DNA from: Plakobranchus ocellatus
Lineage: Eukaryota; Mollusca; Gastropoda; Plakobranchidae
DNA: 27,500 bases
Assembly: GCA_019648995.1 (NCBI GenBank)
Contig: BLXT01006992.1
Location: 59,208 to 86,707, forward strand
Direction: 5' to 3'
Shown: in pieces, positions 23,862 to 27,500 of the stretch
How positions within the stretch are numbered: position 1 is the first letter of the stretch
Layout: the number at the start of each line of letters is the position of its first letter
The notes under the pieces: model-generated
Told to the model about the DNA's origin: nothing
Database searches by the model: none
What the model saw: only the letters and a program-made list of their open reading frames with translations
Position numbers and translations under genes: made by a program

Positions 23862-24405
23862 AGCAATTTTCAGGAAGTTGCAACAAAAATGCTGAATTGC
23901 CTTGGAACAAAACTAAAAACCAAGACAATTGGCACTTATACCATTGTGCTATCAATACTCTGCTTAGGACTAATAACAAAACTTTTGCTCAATGCTCTGG
24001 TAATAAGATGGCAGTCTTTAATGAAATTTGAATTTCCTGATGTATATGTAACAAGCACTGTTTATTTTCATGATGTACTTGCAAACTATTCTTTCATGTC
24101 TACAATCTTGCGAATTCTTGGGATTGTTTATGTAGTCACAAAAAAGTAGACATGTTCATTATGCTTGTAGCCCAGTTTTGGACATATATTATTTTACTGT
24201 TGGTGCAAGATCATGTGTTAGCCAAAATGCATAAAACAAAGCTGATTTTTTTAAAACTTACATTTTATTATGGGTATTATTTTGTATCCAGATCTATGTA
24301 TTACCTTACCTGCAAAAGAGTAGGACTTGGACTGGAGTGCTGAGGTGGGCCAGGTGGGGGAGGTGGGCCTGACATGCCATGGTCAGAAACAGCATAAGAA
24401 TCCAT
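12027..24405 (-). CDS. C2H2 zinc-finger transcription factor with 5+2 fingers (Ikaros/Hunchback-like layout), 11 coding exons
   Basis: Joining exons 24405-24310, 22861-22522, 21972-21746, 20821-20723, 19818-19696, 19014-18818, 18196-18064, 15971-15798, 14812-14610, 13999-13525 and 12311-12027 gives 2352 nt, one frame of 783 residues plus TGA, and every intron is GT-AG with matching phase. Fingers (Cys,Cys,His,His): ZF1 249/252/265/270, ZF2 278/281/294/298, ZF3 306/309/322/326, ZF4 332/335/348/352, ZF5 360/363/376/381, then ZF6 726/729/742/746 and ZF7 754/757/770/776. The N-terminal cluster should bind DNA. The terminal pair shares with the Ikaros/Hunchback dimerisation fingers the CxHCR start, a Y in the helix, HG after the first finger, a DRxxF stretch and an H-x5-H ending in the second, so protein-protein contact is inferred. 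The finger cluster itself is not close to Ikaros, so I give no symbol. The remainder is low-complexity and probably disordered. The weakest junction is the acceptor at 14813. Confidence 0.88.
12312..13524 (-). other. Intron between exons 10 and 11
   Basis: 1213 nt of AT-rich sequence with donor GTCAGA and acceptor TTATGCAG. It contains a perfect 9-bp stem with an A-rich loop (13229-13255) and an approximate short tandem duplication with the core CTAAATTTTGA at about 13014-13080. Nothing else is recognised. Confidence 0.85.
13525..13999 (-). CDS. Exon 10: long Gly/Ser/Pro-rich linker (residues 532-689)
   Basis: The acceptor TTTTGACTCCCCCTCAG|T and donor CCTAAG|GTCAGA bound 475 nt, the largest coding exon. 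It is rich in G, S, P and M and has basic patches such as GRKD, SRKYHHHPHS and NRRANS. Residues 662-678 (SEFFSTLQGLVQRSQEI) break the disorder with a predicted amphipathic helix shortly before the C-terminal fingers. Local GC is much higher than in the introns. Reading on past the donor gives about 13 further residues and a stop, which would remove ZF6 and ZF7. Confidence 0.87.
14108..14272. repeat. Homopurine tract with (AG)40 microsatellite
   Basis: An uninterrupted (AG)40 at 14164-14243 is flanked by GGGA, GAAA and GACA runs, giving about 160 bases that are nearly all purine on the plus strand. On the gene's strand it is a polypyrimidine tract 165-245 nt upstream of the exon 10 acceptor. 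Such tracts can form triplex DNA and, as RNA, bind polypyrimidine-tract proteins. Confidence 0.96.
14610..14812 (-). CDS. Exon 9: SUMO-motif linker (residues 464-531)
   Basis: The frame is fixed by the coding content MSEDQFSLSPPIDFK followed by VKQEPLSP. That motif matches the phosphorylation-dependent SUMO consensus (hydrophobic-K-x-E-x-x-S-P), with acceptor K480 and phospho-site S485. Such motifs usually lower activation by transcription factors. The donor AA|GTAAAC at 14609 leaves phase 2 and joins exon 10 to give Asn. For the acceptor, AG at 14814-14813 gives the phase exon 8 needs, but its pyrimidine tract is weak. A better-looking AAAAAG 20 bases upstream (exon from 14832) would need one extra base from the previous exon. 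Confidence 0.72.
14813..15797 (-). other. Intron between exons 8 and 9
   Basis: 985 nt with donor GTATTT. It holds the 69-bp duplication next to its 5' end and is otherwise plain AT-rich DNA. Its acceptor is uncertain (14813 or 14833). Confidence 0.7.
15633..15766. repeat. 69-bp tandem duplication
   Basis: Two adjacent copies (15633-15701 and 15702-15766) share the 37-base block from ATATCTGACTC to GATGTAGCT and then GGCACAGATATCAAT, differing at only a few sites. It sits just past the donor of exon 8. The unit is a multiple of three, and both strands stay open through it, but no exon borders fit. Confidence 0.95.
15798..15971 (-). CDS. Exon 8: S/P-rich linker (residues 406-463)
   Basis: The acceptor TTATCCTCAG|GTAATG and donor TTTCAG|GTATTT bound 174 nt, phase 0-0, so it could be skipped without changing frame. 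It encodes several Ser-Pro pairs (S411, S416, S422) and then a non-repetitive segment DADPMRRIDSICSQLANNRG that may be a short functional motif; I do not recognise it. It is flanked on both sides by local tandem repeats: three ~40-bp units upstream and a 69-bp duplication downstream. A weaker in-exon donor, CTG|GTGGGA, would shift the exit phase. Confidence 0.86.
15972..18063 (-). other. Intron between exons 7 and 8, largest in the gene
   Basis: 2092 nt that end with the three ~40-bp units described separately. The rest is AT-rich with short poly(A) and poly(T) runs. The open frames inside are short and featureless. Confidence 0.85.
15981..16087. repeat. Three tandem units of 37-40 bp at the exon 8 acceptor
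   Basis: ACAAAGTGAAATTTGT followed by an A-rich spacer and GGCATCA or a variant recurs at 15981, 16018 and 16058. The unit nearest the exon, read on the minus strand, ends TTTCACTTTGT directly before the acceptor TATCCTCAG, so it forms part of the pyrimidine tract. Confidence 0.93.
18064..18196 (-). CDS. Exon 7: rest of ZF5 and a Ser/Asp-rich tail (residues 361-405)
   Basis: The acceptor TATTTCTCCCAG|C completes Ser361. The donor TCTCAG|GTTTGT leaves phase 0, and the exon is 133 nt. ZF5 is completed as CSECPFSASNVEALNQHLQESH (C-x2-C-x12-H-x4-H). The aromatic normally four residues after the second Cys is an Ala, and a Phe sits at +2 instead. DTRRHSSSFDSDGGDLPSQ follows, with acidic and serine residues typical of kinase target segments. 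A 2092-nt intron follows, the largest in the gene. Confidence 0.92.
18818..19014 (-). CDS. Exon 6: end of ZF2, ZF3, ZF4 and first Cys of ZF5 (residues 296-360)
   Basis: The acceptor TTTTCACACTCACCAG|AAC and donor TTGCAG|GTAGCA bound 197 nt (phase 0 in, 2 out). NIH closes ZF2 and the linker FGIKPYA is of canonical length. ZF3 is CTLCDKRFAARSNLFQHRLLH with helix residues A,S,N,Q. ZF4 is CYQCNKRFDREEQLQRHLKLH with helix residues R,E,Q,R. The ZF3-ZF4 linker is MKPYC, two residues shorter than usual, with an extra Cys directly before the first ligand of ZF4. The exon ends at C360 of ZF5. Confidence 0.95.
19696..19818 (-). CDS. Exon 5: rest of ZF1 and most of ZF2 (residues 255-295)
   Basis: The acceptor TTTTGATTCTCCAG|ACT and donor CATCAG|GTATAT bound 123 nt, phase 0-0. 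It supplies H265 and H270 of ZF1 (C-x2-C-x12-H-x4-H). A seven-residue linker EKKKPFE follows, then ZF2 CNICHRRFGYKNILLEH up to its first histidine. In ZF2 the base-contacting helix positions -1,2,3,6 read Y,N,I,E. The intron after it falls one residue past that first histidine. Confidence 0.94.
20723..20821 (-). CDS. Exon 4: start of zinc finger 1 (residues 222-254)
   Basis: The acceptor TTCTGTTTCAG|ACT and donor GGAAAG|GTTCAT bound a 99-nt exon (33 codons, phase 0-0). It ends with YICSLCGK, the two zinc-binding cysteines of ZF1 (C249, C252); the histidines are in the next exon. Because it is symmetric and holds half a finger, skipping it would keep the frame but destroy ZF1. Confidence 0.9.
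20822..22521 (-). other. Introns before and after exon 3
   Basis: 22521-21973 (549 nt) and 21745-20822 (924 nt). Both have good acceptors and AT-rich interiors without repeats or open frames of note. Confidence 0.85.
21746..21972 (-). CDS. Exon 3: histidine/serine-rich segment (residues 147-221)
   Basis: The acceptor TATCTATCTCAG|CC completes an Ala codon begun in the previous exon. The donor CAA|GTAGGT leaves phase 0, as exon 4 requires. The 227 nt encode YRPDSHLGLPSPGLYSRHPG followed by a His/Ser-rich stretch (about 174-210) of repeated HSS and SH units and a Q-rich end. There is no recognised domain and it is likely disordered. Reading through the donor would add about 16 residues before a stop, so an intron-retained form would truncate the protein before any finger. 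Confidence 0.87.
22522..22861 (-). CDS. Exon 2: polyglutamine and proline-rich segment (residues 33-146)
   Basis: The acceptor TTTTTCCTAAG|GAT and donor GGAG|GTTAGT bound 340 nt, phase 0 in and phase 1 out. Residues 33-53 are Q/L-rich (LQQLQQSIQ6LQQL), with leucines spaced like a short coiled coil. Residues 59-68 (SISDLIGMLP) are a small hydrophobic patch in an otherwise disordered region and could be a cofactor-binding motif (inference). Then come a G/S-rich tract (74-112) and a proline run at 120-131. The six-glutamine tract uses mixed CAG and CAA codons, which limits slippage. This is a typical transcription-factor activation or cofactor region. Confidence 0.9.
22970..23020. repeat. Purine-rich tract upstream of exon 2
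   Basis: A run of G and A with (GGA)n character lies about 110-160 nt before the exon 2 acceptor; on the gene's strand it is C/T-rich. It may aid splice-site definition. Confidence 0.8.
23830..23859. repeat. A30 homopolymer
   Basis: Thirty consecutive A inside the first coding intron. There is no recognisable element body next to it and no target-site duplication that I could find, so it is listed as a simple repeat. Confidence 0.95.
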
Positions 24406-24535
24406 GTCACTGCTATCTTCTGTCTCTTATGATTATGCTGGGCTGATATAGTCCAGTGTCAGTTACTCTCCTACTGGCACTATTTGAGGGCTTGGCAGTT
24501 CTTCTCAGAGCCCTTGGCTGGACTCAGTAGTGGCG
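24310..24535 (-). CDS. Exon 1 of the coding set: 5'UTR plus start codon (residues 1-32)
   Basis: The ATG is at 24405-24403 in a strong context (G at -3, G at +4). An in-frame TAA lies 21 bases upstream, and there is no ATG in the leader back to 24535. The acceptor is a T/C-rich tract ending CTACTAAAAG at 24536, so the transcript starts further upstream and 24535-24406 is untranslated leader. The donor CAG|GTAAGG at 24309 leaves phase 0. The encoded N-terminus MDSYAVSDHGMSG is followed by a P5GPP run and a short S/P stretch, with no signal peptide or membrane segment. It is followed by a 1448-nt intron. Confidence 0.85.
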
Positions 24536-26560
24536 CTTTTAGTAGAGAAAAAAAAATGAGAGGAATAAACAGGTTTGACAATGTATGAACATTTAAGTGA
24601 CTGACATTTGGATAAACAAAAAAAAATCCCCTCTCAATCACAATAAAAATTAACATACATGTACAACATTCTAATAGTATTAGGCTTGATGACCATTTTG
24701 TTTGTTATGATTTTTTTTTTTTTGCTCATTTTCTCTACCATCGGCAATAACACACCTCTCAAAAAAAACTTGGCAAGCTATTTATGCTTTATATCTATTT
24801 TTTATTTTATGTTAAAAAGAAAAAAAAATATCTACACAAATACATTTGTCACTACATAAGTTAGGGTGTTGAGAATAAGATATAAAAAAAAAGGCATGGA
24901 GAAGCGAAAGAATAACAACAAAACGTGATGATGCAAAACTGATTAATCCTTATCAATAATTCAACATTGACATAAATCTCCACACAATTAGTATTACCAT
25001 AATGTGAACATTATTACTGATGCTCTTATGTACACCAATAACATGGGCTATTAGGTATAATTATATGTTGTGTGTATAGCAATTTAGCTTGAGCTATTAC
25101 AAATGTGTGTCTATGAATATAAAATGCAGTATTGATTTGCACCATAGCAGAGCTGGCAGGCAACCTCATAACCACAATAACTGGACAATATTTGTTTGTT
25201 GTTAACTCTGTTGGTGATTATCCTTATATAAACAACTCACAAATTATCAGTTAACTGAAAGTGAAATCGTACTTTTCAGTAATTGTTGTAAGAAAGTCAA
25301 GAAATAGTAACCAAAAAGGAAAATGTTTTTGAGATAAAACAATCACAAAAAGAGAATGCATTATATTATTTTAATATTCCTAAATAATGAAAAAACTGAC
25401 AGCTATTTTGTAAAAGGTGATTTGTATACTATGTTGCTGTAGCCAAATGACGAATAGTATAGATATGAAGTCTACGGATTGAACTGCTTTTCAATTGATA
25501 AAGGCAATATTGCTGTACACTTCTTGCACAGTACCATTATATTAATTTTTATTACTCATTTCATTACCAAGGAAAAAAAAAAATTATGAGGAATGTTTCC
25601 AGAAGCATCAAAACTTATAGCTTGGTCCGAAAAAAAAAAAAAAGAATACCGCAATTCAGCTTATTTTAAGAGAATGGCTAAATTTAGTACCATTGTTAGT
25701 CATGATCATACAAATACATATTTACACTGATTACATGTCTTCTTAAAATCCAAATTCGTGCATCCTGTTACAGATTTAAGTCAACTGATTATGCCAGTGA
25801 AAATGATTGTGCATTCATATTAAAATTTCAAAATTGCTCAAAATTGTATATATGATGCACTCTGCATTTTGGGAGATGAATATATTAACTTAGGTGTGTT
25901 GCAACCAGCCTGAAAGCCAGAAGTTGCATTCTGAACATTTTAAAAAATTAAAACAGCTTTTACACCTGCCTGCAAGTTTTATGTCAATGAGAATCTGATA
26001 GAAATCTTTTGATTCTGATAAAAAAAAAACTTTGTATTTTTAATTTAAAAAAAAAAAAAAGGCCTTCAACCCCCCTCCCCAAGGCGATACTTAAAAAAAA
26101 AAAAAAAAAACCCATAAAATTGTTCTTTTTTTTTTATCATAGTTATACATGTAATATTTGACTCATAAAATACTTTTATGATATATCTACTTTCAAAATC
26201 ACTTATAAGTATATGTATGAGCTATTGCCAAAAGTTGGATGGTGCTGAATACGTCAAAAAAAGGGAGCAAATAGTGATAAAGTGAATAAAAATTAAATGT
26301 TGTGTTGGTATTAAATTGTTTTGTCTTAAAATAAAGATATAATACACATATGATAAAACCAAATGTTTGTCTTGTTTGCACAATTTAAAAAAAAAAAATG
26401 TTGGTTGACAGGGCCATATTATCAGCCATGAAAATGGGACACTTTGGGCTTGATTCAAACCAAGTATAGCAACATGAAACCTGTGCAAAACTTCCACAGA
26501 AGATTGTGGTTTTATAAAACAGAAATAGGTGTCAAACATTTCTGATAACTTCATATTGAG
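24536..26560. other. Region upstream of the first mapped exon
   Basis: AT-rich DNA with numerous A runs, including near 25570, 25630, 26050 and 26090. It is expected to be intron between an unseen 5' exon and the exon at 24535. No coding exon is recognised. Confidence 0.5.
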
Positions 26561-27200
26561 GTCGCTAAATGAGATTTACCGGTCTTATCTGTTTAAGTTG
26601 GAACTGTCGGTTCTGATGCATTATGTCTGTTCTAAGCAAAATTTTGATTCTAGATCTAATGACTAAAACCCTTGATGACGCGAAATTAAGAGCTATCATA
26701 TCATTCCTCAATGAAAAGATTTTATAATAGAATAGGCTTAACAAACCTTATTAGACTGGATTCTTCAAGTCAGACTTTTTATTTAACGCAATTCGAGTTA
26801 ATGTCCGATCGTCACAACCAACAATCATTGTGATTCATGATACCCAACTTTCGTTTTGGTGTTTTTCTTACTTCTCGCAATTCAACATTCCCATTGCGAT
26901 AACTTAAAAAGAGATCTCTTTTCCAAAGTGGCAGACATGGGAAGATGCAGTGAGTGAATGCTTCATTTCCGAAAATTATGGTTCGTCACATTCGAAGTGT
27001 TTACAGCTATTAAAAGTTATTTTCAATAAAATTTCATTTGTCATGGCTCCGTTTAAAGATACCACCGTGAATTGTCATAAATCATTGTATTGGCCATTAT
27101 CATGATCGAAACTAATAGATCTAATCTAGATCTATAAAAAAAACTCTCCCAACCAACGAACTCAATCATGTCCAAAGTAACAATCGTCCAAGATTGTATT
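26560..27200 (-). promoter_or_regulatory. Candidate promoter and 5' non-coding exon of the zinc-finger gene
   Basis: CpG dinucleotides become frequent here: about 20 in 600 bases by hand count, against roughly 8 per kb in the introns. Two minus-strand donors could end a leader exon: GAGAA|GTAAGA (exon end 26872) and ACCG|GTAAAT (exon end 26580). The exon at 24535 begins with a good acceptor, so an upstream leader exon must exist. No TATA or initiator element can be assigned with confidence. Confidence 0.3.
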
Positions 27201-27500
27201 AAATTATTTTTTATTAGTGATGATTTTAAAAAGAAGAGGACAGTTTTTATTTTCTCAGAGAAGTTTAATCAATCTTTTTATAGATGCCTACATTAAAACA
27301 GAAAAAATGTTATTGATACAATGCATCAAGCCTGTCTCATGTCCTCATACCTTTTCATCACAACTGTCAGACAATGTTGCCCGTCACCAACTTTTGCTGT
27401 AACTGTACTGGTGCTTAATGCTTTTTTCATTTGGCTGTTTCTGAATAAAATCAATACAATTTGCGTTTTAATTATGTTCTTCAGGTGTCATTCTGTATGG

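Larger units (their letters stand above)
22862..24309 (-). other. Intron between exons 1 and 2
   Basis: 1448 nt that hold the purine-rich tract and A30 listed separately. On the opposite strand, an 86-codon hydrophobic frame at 23889-24149 has no supporting features. Confidence 0.85.

Noticed and set aside
23889..24149. 86-codon plus-strand frame with hydrophobic stretches
   Set aside because: It lies antisense in the first coding intron and has AT-driven composition, no domain and no promoter or splice evidence. Hydrophobicity is expected from T-rich codons.
27440..27448. Plus-strand AATAAA near the right edge as the end of another gene
   Set aside because: A single hexamer in AT-rich DNA, with no coding sequence upstream to go with it.

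Overview
The window is animal genomic DNA: AT-rich, full of A/T homopolymer runs and microsatellites, with short GC-richer exons joined by consensus GT-AG introns. The first ten bases are a run of G, which looks like a contig edge. Intron size, base composition and the protein family suit an invertebrate, perhaps a lophotrochozoan such as a mollusc, but the sequence does not prove the phylum.

One gene can be supported with confidence, on the minus strand between about 24.5 kb and 11.7 kb. Eleven coding exons (24405 down to 12027) join with matching intron phases into one open frame of 2352 nt, 783 codons plus stop. The product is a nuclear C2H2 zinc-finger transcription factor. It has a low-complexity N-terminus (Q-, G/S-, P- and H/S-rich), a cluster of five C2H2 fingers (residues about 249-381), a long disordered S/P/G-rich linker carrying a textbook phosphorylation-dependent SUMO motif, and a separate C-terminal finger pair (residues 726-776). 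The C-terminal pair strongly resembles the dimerisation fingers of the Ikaros/Hunchback group. No more precise orthology is claimed.

Layout: 1-2300 is non-coding or unassigned but CpG-richer, with one possible small coding exon at about 1005-1190. 2300-11.7 kb lies downstream of the gene. It holds an (AT)n tract, a diverged repeat cluster near 3.4-3.8 kb, a 76-nt hairpin at 9.0 kb that pairs better as minus-strand RNA, and a 60-bp minisatellite at 10.9-11.25 kb. 11.7-24.5 kb is the gene, including a (GA)40 tract and two small tandem repeats in introns. 24.5-27.5 kb is upstream of the first coding exon. Its CpG-rich end (about 26.56-27.2 kb) is the best candidate for the promoter and 5'-most non-coding exon.

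I saw no convincing second protein-coding gene, tRNA, rRNA, transposase, retroviral gene or CRISPR array. The most novel items are the hairpin, the repeat structures flanking the exon at 15.8-16.0 kb, and the finger gene itself.
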